In this document: piece by piece, positions 34,342-42,690 of the stretch
Layout of the letters: each line of letters starts with the position of its first letter
How positions within the stretch are numbered: position 1 is the first letter of the stretch
NCBI GenBank assembly: GCA_014695195.1
Contig: JACJNW010000021.1
Coordinates: 1-64,000 of the forward strand
Direction of reading: 5' to 3'
DNA length: 64,000 nucleotides
DNA from: Cyanobacteria bacterium FACHB-DQ100
GTDB taxonomy: Bacteria; Cyanobacteriota; Cyanobacteriia; Leptolyngbyales; Leptolyngbyaceae
The notes under the pieces: model-generated
Told to the model about the DNA's origin: nothing
Database searches by the model: none
Seen by the model: the letters and a program-made list of their open reading frames with translations, nothing else
Translations under genes and position numbers: made by a program

Positions 34342-35222
34342 CAGGATTCGGGGCTGGATGGTGCGAAAAACTTTTCCATCTGGTTTGACAGCACTATTAG
34401 TAAGCCCAGCATTGCCGCAGAGTAGACATCTCCACCCCAACCGTCATGCAGGAAATGAAACGCTGATTCTTGTCCTGTGCCGTGGAAGAACGTCAGCAAT
34501 GTATTGCGGATAATGTTAGCGGTGACGCTGATGAGAACAGTTCCAATCATGAAAGTAATACAGAAAGAACGCGATCGAAGATTGTTTGTCCAATACAGCA
34601 GCATCAGCCCCACATATAAGCTAGTGAACAGCATCTTTAATCCGGCACAATAAGGTGCAACTTCGACGAGACGATTGTTTACGAACAGATAAATATTTTC
34701 TACTCGCACAGCCATACCGAACTGATTCAAGATAAATCCTGCTGTCCCTGCGATAAAGCTCTGAAGCGGCATTGTGTAGGGGGCAAGTAGGTAAGGAATC
34801 TCGTTCGGCGTTGCGAGAAAAACAAGCAGGAGGGCGAAAGCCTGCAATCTTAAGCCAGACACTCCTTTGAGCCAGAGGCAAACGCCAGTTAGCAGAATTG
34901 GAAACGACAAATTAACCGGCTCAGGCAGCCCACTGAGATAAAACAATCCTGCGACCAGCAATAATCCAAGACCGACAAGCCTAGCTGATCCCACTTCATC
35001 CGCAAGCCGTATCCAGCGCTTGCGGTTATACCAAGCAATATTGGCGGCAAACGGCAGGCCGATTACACCATGACTGAAGTATTCGTGTTCGGTGCTGATT
35101 GATTTTCTGATCCAGCCGTCATACCAATGAACCAGCAACGGAGCATATAACGCCGCAATTAATCCCAACAGGACAATATCGCTCCAGTAGCGATCGAGAA
35201 ATGACAAGCGCCGAATTTGCAT
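34341..35222 (-). CDS. Cyanoexosortase A
   Basis: A 293-residue membrane protein with about eight hydrophobic segments. The transpeptidase-like active-site triad expected for exosortases is visible: Cys192 in VAPYCAGLKML, Arg239 in ANIIRNTLLTFFHGTG, and His259 in FHFLHDGWGG. Exosortases recognise C-terminal PEP-CTERM signals, cleave them and probably transfer the protein to a surface acceptor. Its stop overlaps the start of its partner, and its start lies three bases after the aminotransferase stop. The setting inside a polysaccharide export operon supports a role in surface protein or polysaccharide presentation. Confidence 0.88.
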   Translation of the reverse strand: MQIRRLSFLDRYWSDIVLLGLIAALYAPLLVHWYDGWIRKSISTEHEYFSHGVIGLPFAANIAWYNRKRWIRLADEVGSARLVGLGLLLVAGLFYLSGLPEPVNLSFPILLTGVCLWLKGVSGLRLQAFALLLVFLATPNEIPYLLAPYTMPLQSFIAGTAGFILNQFGMAVRVENIYLFVNNRLVEVAPYCAGLKMLFTSLYVGLMLLYWTNNLRSRSFCITFMIGTVLISVTANIIRNTLLTFFHGTGQESAFHFLHDGWGGDVYSAAMLGLLIVLSNQMEKFFAPSSPES

Positions 35223-35225
35223 AGC

Positions 35226-36398
35226 TTAAGCTGAAATCTGAACAACATTGGGAGCCGCGAGGCTCTCTTCGATCGTGCCGACGACTTGGATCACTTGCGC
35301 TTCGGTTAGGCCGGGATACATCGGTAGCGAAAGGATTTCTTGACATAACCTTTCAGAAACCGGGAAATCTCCTTCTCGATAGCCCAAGTGTTTGAATGCA
35401 GGCTGCAAATGACAGGGCAAGGGATAGTGAATTCCAGCCTGAACGCCTCGAAGCTCAAGGCGCTCTTGTAGAGCCGTGCGATCGATCAATCCCGCTTCCG
35501 ACTGCAACACGCGCAGGACATAGAGGTGATATACATGACCTTTACCGCTCTGGTTTTGGATCGGAACCAGTCCGCGTGAATGCAGGGGATAGAGCAGCGC
35601 GTTATATTGTTCCGCAATCTGAAATCGATCGCGGTTCCAATGCTGGAGATAAGGCAGCTTTACGTTCAAAACCGCAGCTTGAATCGAGTCTAAACGGCTG
35701 TTCGTGCCAAAGTCTGTATGAAAATACTTGCGGGGAGCGCCATAGTTTCTCAGCGATCGTACCTTTGTCGCGATCGCTTCGTCTTTTGTGACGACCATGC
35801 CGCCGTCGCCCAATGCGCCTAAATTCTTGCTGGGATAAAAGCTAAAGGCAGCCGCAAGCCCGATCGATCCAGCTCGAACCCCCTCGCATTCTGCCAAATG
35901 TGCCTGTGCCGCATCTTCAAAAATCACTAATTCGTAGGTATCGGCTAAATCTCTTAACCGACTGGGGGAGACCATCTGCCCATAAAGGTGAACAGGAACG
36001 ATCGCTCTAGTCCGAGGTGTAACGGCTCGCTCTGCCGCAGCTAAATCGATCAGCGCCGTTCTTGGATCGCAATCGACCAGAACGGGTGTCGCCCCACAGC
36101 GCAACACTCCGATCAGCGTCGCGACAAAGGTATTCGCAGGCAGAAGCACCTCATCGCCCTGTCGGATGCCACAGGCTTGCAGTCCCAACGCGATCGCATC
36201 GGTGCCACAGGCAACTCCAATCCCATGCGCGACTCGGCAAGCTTTTGCAAACGCCTGCTCAAATTCTTTTACCGCTTGTCCCACAATGTAGTCTCCTCGC
36301 TCAAGCACTGTATGAATGGCTTGTTCGATTTGAGACTGGATCGGTTGGTGTTGAAGCGTGAGATCGACGAATGGAATGGTAGGAGAGATGCTCTGCAT
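35226..36398 (-). CDS. DegT/DnrJ/EryC1/StrS-family sugar aminotransferase
   Basis: A 390-residue PLP enzyme. The family transfers amino groups to keto-sugar nucleotides. The PLP lysine is K191 in FSFYPSKNLGALGDGGMVVT; FEDAAQAHLA provides the aspartate that contacts the pyridine nitrogen, and GVACGTDAIALGLQ forms the phosphate-binding turn. It begins MQSISPTIPFVDLTLQHQPI, typical of the family. It is the first gene of the operon that continues with cyanoexosortase A, its partner, the Wza-like and Wzc-like genes, so its product is probably an amino-sugar precursor of the exopolysaccharide. Confidence 0.92.
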   Translation of the reverse strand: MQSISPTIPFVDLTLQHQPIQSQIEQAIHTVLERGDYIVGQAVKEFEQAFAKACRVAHGIGVACGTDAIALGLQACGIRQGDEVLLPANTFVATLIGVLRCGATPVLVDCDPRTALIDLAAAERAVTPRTRAIVPVHLYGQMVSPSRLRDLADTYELVIFEDAAQAHLAECEGVRAGSIGLAAAFSFYPSKNLGALGDGGMVVTKDEAIATKVRSLRNYGAPRKYFHTDFGTNSRLDSIQAAVLNVKLPYLQHWNRDRFQIAEQYNALLYPLHSRGLVPIQNQSGKGHVYHLYVLRVLQSEAGLIDRTALQERLELRGVQAGIHYPLPCHLQPAFKHLGYREGDFPVSERLCQEILSLPMYPGLTEAQVIQVVGTIEESLAAPNVVQISA

Positions 36399-36576
36399 AC
36401 TAAAGCTGCCAGATGGATGAGCAAGCCGAGTAGAAACCCCAGGGAATCTAAAAGTCGTTGCGCTTTATAAGAGTGACAGATCTTATTGAGCGCCAAATTT
36501 CGAGTTCTGTCTGGTTCAGAGTACCCAAGGAAAACCACTTCGATGCAGACGAGATCTGAAGAAAAGGTAAAGCTTG

Positions 36577-37206
36577 CTACTGGCGATGCAGCCAATTGAC
36601 GGTTGCAACTGAGGCGATCGTGCCCAGAAAGTGCGCCGTAACTCCGATGATGTTTGACATCGCCACAAAGACATCTAGTGGACGAATAATCCGGGCGGGG
36701 TCATAGATGGCGACTCCTTGGGGTTGGGAAATTGCTTTCGACAGCAGGACTCCTAAAGTTGTGCCGCTGCCTAAGATGGTGAACGCCATGCCGAGAAATC
36801 CAGCGATGATGCCAAGTCGTAGCACTTGCATCACGTCGCTTTTTTTGGGATGGCGCTCTGTGCTCGGATGGCGAAGTCGCCGCGCAAATAAAGTGTGCCG
36901 AAACGCCAGAAAAGCCGTGAATAGTAACGTGGCAATGCCGCAGACTGCCCAGAAGATGCCGATTCCGAGTCCTGGTGTCGTGACGCTGCCGAAGTTATCA
37001 ACGGGTGCGCCCGGAGCGATAAAATTCGCTGCGGCTTGATTAAAACTTCGTCCTGCGATCGCAAATAGCAGCAGAACTGCGGCGACGATCGCCAATCCAA
37101 GCTGCGTGATCACGCCGAGCCATCCAATTAAGCGTAGGACTTTACCAATCTGCCTTAACTTATGATCATTGTCCTCGATCGTAGGGGGTTGTGTGGTGGG
37201 GTGCAT
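36577..37206 (-). CDS. DUF3611 family membrane protein
   Basis: A 209-residue protein with four likely membrane segments (about 25-47, 80-102, 128-150, 180-200), matching DUF3611, a family of cyanobacteria and plastids with unknown function. IGKVLRLIGWLGVITQLGLA and LRLGIIAGFLGMAFTILGSG T are characteristic. It lies directly downstream of a MerR-type regulator on the same strand, with an inverted repeat in the 83-base gap, suggesting regulation by it. No transport motif can be pointed to. Confidence 0.85.
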   Translation of the reverse strand: MHPTTQPPTIEDNDHKLRQIGKVLRLIGWLGVITQLGLAIVAAVLLLFAIAGRSFNQAAANFIAPGAPVDNFGSVTTPGLGIGIFWAVCGIATLLFTAFLAFRHTLFARRLRHPSTERHPKKSDVMQVLRLGIIAGFLGMAFTILGSGTTLGVLLSKAISQPQGVAIYDPARIIRPLDVFVAMSNIIGVTAHFLGTIASVATVNWLHRQ

Positions 37207-37221
37207 TTTGCGCTCCTTTGA

Positions 37222-37249
37222 CTTGCTTCTAGTTCACACGCTAGGCAAG
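37222..37249 (-). promoter_or_regulatory. Imperfect dyad, possible MerR-regulator site
   Basis: CTTGC-TT-CTAG and CTAG-GCAAG form an interrupted inverted repeat around TTCACACG, between the MerR-type gene and DUF3611. Its 28-base span and position just before a target gene fit a MerR operator lying in the promoter spacer, but -35 and -10 boxes are not clear. Confidence 0.35.
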
Positions 37250-37289
37250 AGGAGTAGGCTTAACGACTCTCTCTAGAACGATCTATCAA

Positions 37290-37709
37290 TTAATTCATAT
37301 CTGCTTCAAGGTTGGGGCAAATTTTGGTGTGGATTAGTTCTGGTGCGGGCTGCTCTTGCCATTGAGAAAGAACGCTTTGCAGTTCAGCCCGGAGCGTATG
37401 GAGTTGTTCGATTTGCGCGGTGATTTGAGCCACTTTGTCTTCGATTTGTTCTTTGACTTTTTCGCAGGGCAAAATTCCCTGATCGTGTACCGCCAAAATT
37501 TCTTTCACCTCAATCAAGCTCAATCCTAGAGACTGCGCTCTTTTGATAAAAGCAAGACGCTCAATCACTTGAGGCATAAATAAGCGGTAGCCGGACTGCG
37601 ATCGCTCGACAGTCGGTGTGAGCAGTCCGATATCGTCGTAGTAGCGAATTGTTTTTACAGGTAGACCGCTTTTTGCAGCAGCTTCACCGATTTTCAGAAC
37701 AGAATTCAT
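37290..37709 (-). CDS. MerR-family transcriptional regulator, probably metal-responsive
   Basis: A 139-residue regulator. The winged helix-turn-helix (LKIGEAAAKSGLPVKTIRYY DDIGLL) is followed by a dimerisation helix about 80-118. Cys82 in GILPCEKV lies where MerR and ZntR place their first metal ligand, and Cys131 is in the C-terminal loop KICPNLEADMN. The pattern suggests a heavy-metal sensor of the MerR/CadR type with fewer cysteines than mercury sensors; the metal is not certain. MerR proteins bind the spacer of their target promoter and unwind it upon induction. The gene precedes DUF3611 and follows a small membrane protein by three bases. Confidence 0.88.
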   Translation of the reverse strand: MNSVLKIGEAAAKSGLPVKTIRYYDDIGLLTPTVERSQSGYRLFMPQVIERLAFIKRAQSLGLSLIEVKEILAVHDQGILPCEKVKEQIEDKVAQITAQIEQLHTLRAELQSVLSQWQEQPAPELIHTKICPNLEADMN

Positions 37710-37712
37710 TGT

Positions 37713-38021
37713 TTAGCGTGGCTTTTTAGGCATCGATAAAGGGGGGAGTGATCGCGCGGATGAGGTTTCAGGTAGAGCGCGAACGGGGACTTGTCCGGAT
37801 CGAGCAGAGGGGGTGACTCGAATGTGTTCAGGTCGTCGAGACAGCGACCACCAGCGGAGAATGAGCGCGATCGTTACGGTGCTGAATCCGAACACGGCGA
37901 GCGAAGTGCTGTGGTCAATGCCGCCGATCGCAACGTTCATCATGCCTGCGGTGAGAATAAAGGCAGAAATGGGTTCTTTACGATAAATCGTTCTTAGAAC
38001 GTGGAACCATAGAGCGTTCAT
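37713..38021 (-). CDS. Small membrane protein of unknown function
   Basis: A 102-residue protein with two probable membrane segments, about residues 18-36 (AFILTAGMMNVAIGGI) and 40-58 (LAVFGFSTVTIALILRWW), and a basic, proline-rich tail (SRRPEHIRVTPSARSGQVPV). I do not recognise the family. It ends three bases before the MerR-type start on the same strand, so the two may be co-transcribed. The amino-terminal MNALWFHVLRTIYRKEPISA looks conserved-like. Confidence 0.6.
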   Translation of the reverse strand: MNALWFHVLRTIYRKEPISAFILTAGMMNVAIGGIDHSTSLAVFGFSTVTIALILRWWSLSRRPEHIRVTPSARSGQVPVRALPETSSARSLPPLSMPKKPR

Positions 38022-38062
38022 AGCGTTTTCCGGGTTGCGCTTTATCTTATTTTAAAACGATC

Positions 38063-38090
38063 GACTGAGAGACCGTAGAGTCTCTCAGTC
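38063..38090 (-). terminator. Terminator hairpin downstream of the HLIP gene
   Basis: A perfect 11-bp stem GACTGAGAGAC/GTCTCTCAGTC with a 6-base loop. On the minus strand it is followed by GATCGTTTTAAAATAAG. It begins 64 bases after the HLIP stop. Confidence 0.7.
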
Positions 38091-38154
38091 TTGCTCTGAA
38101 TCTATTCTTAATAGGCTGAATTTTGGCTGAGATTTCAGCAAAACTCCAAAATTT

Positions 38155-38325
38155 CTAAATCAGACCTAACCAGGTCAACAGCCCTTGTCCGGTGACGTAT
38201 TCTACAATCAGCGTCGCGACAAATCCAATCATTGCTGCACGTCCGTTCAAGCGTTCTGCGTAATCATTGAAGCCGAACTTTGGATTCTCTAGCTTAGGAG
38301 TTGTGGTGGGTTGAATTTGAGTCAT
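38155..38325 (-). CDS. High-light-inducible one-helix protein (HLIP/Scp)
   Basis: A 56-residue protein with the chlorophyll a/b-binding motif NDYAERLNGRAAMIGFVATL within one membrane helix. HLIPs bind chlorophyll and carotenoid, quench excess energy and protect photosystem II assembly intermediates in the thylakoid membrane. The start is the ATG at 38325; an 11-codon upstream extension is not conserved. No HLR1-type TTTACA repeat is evident upstream, although TAGAAT may be the -10 box. A strong hairpin follows. Confidence 0.93.
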   Translation of the reverse strand: MTQIQPTTTPKLENPKFGFNDYAERLNGRAAMIGFVATLIVEYVTGQGLLTWLGLI

Positions 38326-38447
38326 GATCAAAAAGCCTCTGCTTAACGTGGAGTGCAAACCCGTTTAGAAAGCGGATCTAAACAGTTCTTCATCTTATTC
38401 TAAACTCGTCCTGCATTGGACTACGATTCACATGGAGATTGCCGATT

Positions 38448-38463
38448 AAGCTATAGATAGCTT
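38448..38463 (+). promoter_or_regulatory. Palindrome upstream of ald
   Basis: AAGCTAT-AG-ATAGCTT is a perfect 7-bp inverted repeat with a 2-base centre, 17 bases before the ald start codon. It could be an operator overlapping the promoter or transcript start. Confidence 0.35.
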
Positions 38464-38480
38464 GTCGATCGAGGTTGATC

Positions 38481-39572
38481 ATGGAAATTGGTGTGCCGAA
38501 GGAAACGAAGGATCAAGAGTTTCGCGTGGGATTAAGTCCAAGCAGTGTCCGGGTGCTAGTTGAACAAGGGCACTCGGTGTTTGTAGAGTCGCATGCGGGA
38601 ATCGGATCGGGATTTAGCGACGCAGATTATACACAGGCAGGCGCGACGATCGCGACGCATACCCAGGAGGCTTGGGATCGAGAGCTTGTGATCAAGGTGA
38701 AAGAGCCGTTAGTTTCCGAATATCATTACCTTCAGAAAGGCAAAATTCTGTTTACGTATTTGCATTTAGCTGCCAATCGCCGCTTAACCGAACATTTGCT
38801 TGATTCTGGTGTAAGTGCGATCGCTTACGAAACGGTTGAACTTCCAGATAGACGCTTGCCGTTGTTAACGCCGATGAGCATTATCGCGGGGCGACTATCG
38901 GTGCAATTTGGAGCGCGATATTTAGAGCGGCAACAGGGCGGGCGCGGTGTGTTACTCGGCGGGGTTCCGGGAGTGAAACCGGGACGAGTGGTGATTCTGG
39001 GTGGGGGAATTGTTGGAACCGAAGCGGCAAGAATGGCGATCGGAATGGGCGCACAGGTGACAATTTTGGACGTGAATGTTGATCGATTGTCTTATCTTGA
39101 AACCATCTTCGGTTCACGAGCAGAGCTACTTTATAGCAATTCGAGCCACGTTGAAGAACTTGTACCACAGGCGGATCTACTGATCGGGTCTGTGCTCATT
39201 CCAGGACGAAAAGCTCCGACTTTGGTATCGCGGGAATTGGTCGGTCAGATGCGATCGGGTTCAGTAATCGTGGATGTTGCTGTAGATCAAGGGGGATGTA
39301 TTGAAACATTGCATCCAACTTCGCATACAGAGCCAACTTATGTTGAGGAAGGCGTAGTGCATTATGGAGTGCCGAATATGCCCGGAGCTGTTCCCTGGAG
39401 TGCAACTCAGGCACTGAATAACAGTACATTGCCTTATGTGATTAAGCTAGCGAACAATGGAATGACAGCGCTCGATCATGATTCTGCGTTAGCGAAAGGC
39501 TTAAACGTGCAGAATCATCATTTGCTCCATCCAGCCATACAAGAAGTGTTTCCAGATTTAGCGCGAGTCTAG
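38481..39572 (+). CDS. ald: Alanine dehydrogenase
   Basis: A 363-residue NAD-dependent enzyme interconverting L-alanine and pyruvate plus ammonium. MEIGVPKETKDQEFRVGLSP is the diagnostic N-terminus; GRVVILGGGIVGTEAARMAI is the Rossmann motif, and LTPMSIIAGRLSVQFGARYL contains the conserved region around the active site. The length matches the family. I use the ATG at 38481; a TTG two codons earlier is possible. The stop overlaps the end of the convergent glycosyltransferase gene by four bases. A palindrome lies in the promoter region. Confidence 0.95.
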   Translation: MEIGVPKETKDQEFRVGLSPSSVRVLVEQGHSVFVESHAGIGSGFSDADYTQAGATIATHTQEAWDRELVIKVKEPLVSEYHYLQKGKILFTYLHLAANRRLTEHLLDSGVSAIAYETVELPDRRLPLLTPMSIIAGRLSVQFGARYLERQQGGRGVLLGGVPGVKPGRVVILGGGIVGTEAARMAIGMGAQVTILDVNVDRLSYLETIFGSRAELLYSNSSHVEELVPQADLLIGSVLIPGRKAPTLVSRELVGQMRSGSVIVDVAVDQGGCIETLHPTSHTEPTYVEEGVVHYGVPNMPGAVPWSATQALNNSTLPYVIKLANNGMTALDHDSALAKGLNVQNHHLLHPAIQEVFPDLARV

Positions 39573-41212
39573 CGACAATCGTAGCCAACATAAGGAATGC
39601 CAATGCGGTATTGCTGGTTTGGATTACGATCGCACCCCCGCTCCTGAACCGTCACTTGAGTCGGAAAATCACGCATTCTTAAACCAGGTGCGATCGCCCA
39701 AAACTTCTGAATCGGAGGAGCTTCAAGCCTTAGCGTTGCTAATTTTCGCCAGAAGGTGTCGTAGCCTTGCGATCGAGAAATTAGCGCAAATCTTGAGGGC
39801 TGACACAGTTGCGGCTGTTGTTTTTCTTTAGTTTGAATTGCTAAAGCAAAGCCTAATCCTAAAGCAATGTCTTGAAAATCGTTGTAGCTCATAACGATAG
39901 CACTACAGTCCTTAGACAAGATATTGTTAGCAACACGATCGGGCGTAAACGGCTTGAGAAACACTAAGTTAGACACCACGAAAACGCAGCTTAAACCACC
40001 GATAAAATACAGCAGCAATGGTTTTTCATACTTAGAAGGCTGCAACTTCCAAAAGCTTGCTCCGATCAATGCACAAACTGCTGGATAGTAGATGAAATTG
40101 TATCGGGGCACTTGAGTAATGTCTTTGCCAAGAATGTAGACGATCGCCACAAATTCAAGAATGACGGCAATGACAAAACTTGCAAGCACTAATGTTTGCC
40201 AATGCGTTTGTGGATCGTTCCACAGGAGCTTTAGTCCTTTTACAATGCACCAAACAATCCAGCCTGCCAACAACAGCATTGCGGTCGCGCATAGCACAAT
40301 CATCCAAACTGGCTGATGCTCCACCGGAAACGCTACCACCATGACAAGCCAACCTGCAACAAACTGATATAGCGGAACTAGAAAGCTCCACCATGCAGCA
40401 GTAGAGGTTTCTAGCCAATCTGTTTCAGGACGACTGATATGACTGATAAAAGTTGGGAGCCAGGGAAAGCAGATTGCAACCATTCCCAAGCCTGCAAGGA
40501 CGATCGCACCCCAAGTCTGCCACCAGAACGTTAAGGGTTGCCTCGATTTCAATCGAATTTGCAGCACCAACAGCGCGAAAAACTGAGCGACGATCGCTAA
40601 TACTAAAAAATAATGGACGTAAAAGCCAACACCATTTACAACGCTCCAACCCATCCAGATTTTAGAAGAGTGCTTCTGTTGAAGCAAATCTTGTTGAATC
40701 CGAATCAATCCAGTGAGTGCCACGATTACAAACAATATCGGAATGGTATAGTGACGCGCTTCTTGAGAGAGATAGATCGCAAACGGTGATACCGCCATGA
40801 CCAGAGCCGCGATCGTTCCCGCGCTTGGAGAAAACGCCACTCGATTCAGCCCATATGAGAGCGCGATCGCAGCAACTCCCGCAACTGCACTTAGTGATCG
40901 CGCTCGCCATACCCAATCGCCCGGAACCCATTGCAGCCATTGATGCAGCCAGCAAAAAAATAGCGGCGGATGAACCGACTGTACCGAAACTGTTTGAGCA
41001 ATGTTCGCGCAGGTTGTAGGATTCAGTTGAAAAAACTGATCTAACACCGCAACGGTAAAAAACTGCTCTACTGGCACTTCAAGATAATTCCGCCCCATGC
41101 TAAAGATTGCGGTAATCACCTCATCCATCCAGAGCGGTTTTGCGTCAAGATTCCAAAACCGCAGAACCGCACCAATTAGTAGCGCCGTGATTAAGCCAAG
41201 CCAATGAGCCAA
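39569..41212 (-). CDS. GT39-like membrane glycosyltransferase (ArnT/PMT superfamily)
   Basis: A 547-residue protein with about ten to twelve membrane segments. The first luminal loop contains WNLDAKPLWMDEV, matching the acidic motif of GT-C glycosyltransferases that use polyprenyl-phosphate sugars, and the cyanobacterial form has SVHPPLFFCWLHQWL. It should transfer a sugar to a protein or lipid on the outer face of the plasma membrane; donor and acceptor are unknown. The C-terminal 120 residues are mostly non-membrane with paired cysteines (KDCSAIV, QLCQPS, RGCDRN). Its gene converges with ald and diverges from coaE. Confidence 0.8.
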   Translation of the reverse strand: MAHWLGLITALLIGAVLRFWNLDAKPLWMDEVITAIFSMGRNYLEVPVEQFFTVAVLDQFFQLNPTTCANIAQTVSVQSVHPPLFFCWLHQWLQWVPGDWVWRARSLSAVAGVAAIALSYGLNRVAFSPSAGTIAALVMAVSPFAIYLSQEARHYTIPILFVIVALTGLIRIQQDLLQQKHSSKIWMGWSVVNGVGFYVHYFLVLAIVAQFFALLVLQIRLKSRQPLTFWWQTWGAIVLAGLGMVAICFPWLPTFISHISRPETDWLETSTAAWWSFLVPLYQFVAGWLVMVVAFPVEHQPVWMIVLCATAMLLLAGWIVWCIVKGLKLLWNDPQTHWQTLVLASFVIAVILEFVAIVYILGKDITQVPRYNFIYYPAVCALIGASFWKLQPSKYEKPLLLYFIGGLSCVFVVSNLVFLKPFTPDRVANNILSKDCSAIVMSYNDFQDIALGLGFALAIQTKEKQQPQLCQPSRFALISRSQGYDTFWRKLATLRLEAPPIQKFWAIAPGLRMRDFPTQVTVQERGCDRNPNQQYRIGIPYVGYDCR

Positions 41213-41277
41213 GAGAACCTCGATCGAGACTTCAGCCCGAACTTTACACTAGATCAAGAAATTTGAGGACACCTTGC

Positions 41278-41877
41278 ATGGGATTGACCCGCAGGATCGG
41301 AATTACGGGCGGAATCGGGATGGGTAAAACCACAGTTTCAAATTATCTCGCTGCTGCACATCGTTTACCGATTCTAGATGCAGATTTGATTGCGCGGGAT
41401 GCAGTCGCACCGGGATCGCCGATTCTGGCTCAAATCATTGATCGCTATGGCGCTCATCTCCTCCGAATCGATGGTACGCTCGATCGAGCAAAACTAGGCA
41501 CGATCGTCTTCTCTAATCCCACTGAACGCATTTGGCTAGAGCAGCAGATCCATCCGTATGTGAGGCAAATGCTTGAAGCCGAGTGCGATCGTCTTGCTCA
41601 AACTCACCCAACGATCGTGCTTGTGATTCCGCTCCTGTTTGAAGCCAATATGACCGATTTAGTGAGTGAGATTTGGGTGATTTGTTGCTCGGAGTCGCAG
41701 CAAATTCAACGACTGATGCAGCGTGAAAAGTTGAGCCTAGAGCAAGCCCAAGCGCGAATTCAAAGCCAAATGCCGATCAAGCAAAAGCGAGATCGGGCAA
41801 ACGTCATTCTTGATAATTCCACAACGCCTGAAGCCCTAATGCGCCAGGTCGATCGGGCTTTATCGCCAACAAGTTGA
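41278..41877 (+). CDS. coaE: Dephospho-CoA kinase
   Basis: A 199-residue P-loop kinase performing the last step of coenzyme A synthesis, phosphorylation of the ribose 3' hydroxyl of dephospho-CoA. The Walker motif GGIGMGKTTV lies at about 11-20, with LDADLIARDAV and VLVIPLLFEA also characteristic, and R-rich QRLMQREKLS at the lid. The ATG at 41278 gives the family start (GLTRRIGITGG); a TTG five codons earlier is unlikely. It starts 65 bases from the divergent glycosyltransferase start. Confidence 0.95.
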   Translation: MGLTRRIGITGGIGMGKTTVSNYLAAAHRLPILDADLIARDAVAPGSPILAQIIDRYGAHLLRIDGTLDRAKLGTIVFSNPTERIWLEQQIHPYVRQMLEAECDRLAQTHPTIVLVIPLLFEANMTDLVSEIWVICCSESQQIQRLMQREKLSLEQAQARIQSQMPIKQKRDRANVILDNSTTPEALMRQVDRALSPTS

Positions 41878-41932
41878 CAACCGACCATCATCGACCGCTA
41901 GACTGTTCAAGACTGAATCGGAAAAATTTCTT

Positions 41933-42508
41933 ATGGCAGCCACCTTACAACAAATTGCAGGTTATCTCGACCTTAAAGCGTGGAAATATCGCATTGACGA
42001 GGAAGGCAGCCGGATTCTGACCGGAGTGTACGGTGAGAATTTAGAAGATTTTTTGATTGTGATCCAACTCGATGAAGAAGGCGAATTCTTCGAGATGTTC
42101 GCACCACGGGTGTTGTCAGGAGTCAAAGACCATCCGCATAAAGCGGCAATTCTACAAACAATGCTGGCAATTTCTTGGGAAACCAAGATGTTGCAGTGGG
42201 AATACGATCCCTCAGACGGCGAGATTCGTGCAATCATCGAGTTTCCGCTAGAAGATTCTACTTTGACCGAGCGCCAGTTCAACCGATGCTTACATAGCCT
42301 CGTAGAGTTAGTGGATGAACTCGCTTTACCGCGCTTGAAGGCAGTGATGGAAACCGGCGAAGATCCTGGCGATCTTGAAGAAGGCGAACGCTTGTTACTA
42401 GCGCTACAGGAAGAAGCACCAGGACTACTGACCGTTCTAGAGCGAGCAATGGAAGCACGAAAGCGACGGGGGCGACGCTTGCCCTCAGAAGGAAAAGACG
42501 AATCCTGA
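41933..42508 (+). CDS. YbjN/CesT-like protein, cyanobacterial type
   Basis: A 191-residue acidic protein. The first 140 residues have the alternating strand pattern of YbjN-like (type III secretion chaperone-like) folds: LDLKAWKYRIDEEGSRILTG, EDFLIVIQLDEEGEFFEMFA and LQTMLAISWETKMLQWEYDP. The tail (about 140-191) is charged and helical, ending RKRRGRRLPSEGKDES. YbjN-type proteins are thought to bind other proteins; the partner here is not known. It follows coaE by 55 bases on the same strand. A small GTTTCTT/AAGAAAC hairpin follows the stop. Confidence 0.6.
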   Translation: MAATLQQIAGYLDLKAWKYRIDEEGSRILTGVYGENLEDFLIVIQLDEEGEFFEMFAPRVLSGVKDHPHKAAILQTMLAISWETKMLQWEYDPSDGEIRAIIEFPLEDSTLTERQFNRCLHSLVELVDELALPRLKAVMETGEDPGDLEEGERLLLALQEEAPGLLTVLERAMEARKRRGRRLPSEGKDES

Positions 42509-42555
42509 AGTCAGGATCAGGAAACGTGGTATAACAATTAAGGTTTCTTAATAAG

Positions 42556-42659
42556 AAAACACAATACTTTAATAATCTGAAATCGGGTTGCCGTCGCTTG
42601 GAGCCTGATTTTCGTGCGGCAAATGTTTGATCGAGCATTTGTCTCAACGATTGTGTTTT
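42556..42659 (+). promoter_or_regulatory. Candidate structured leader RNA of desA
   Basis: AAAACACAAT (42556-42565) pairs perfectly with ATTGTGTTTT (42650-42659), enclosing 84 bases. Inside, AATCGGG (42581-42587) pairs with CCTGATT (42604-42610, one G-U), and TTGCCG (42588-42593) pairs with CGGCAA (42617-42622); the two helices cross, so they either form a pseudoknot or compete. AAATG/CATTT (42621-42640) adds another small stem. The element ends 32 bases before the desA start. Role inferred. Confidence 0.45.
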
Positions 42660-42690
42660 TTACAGTCCTTTCCGGAGAGAAAGATCGTTC

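Noticed and set aside
33204-34513. Several long plus-strand and minus-strand open frames across the exopolysaccharide operon
   Set aside because: They are in other frames of well-supported genes, have low-complexity Arg/Ser-rich composition and no motifs.
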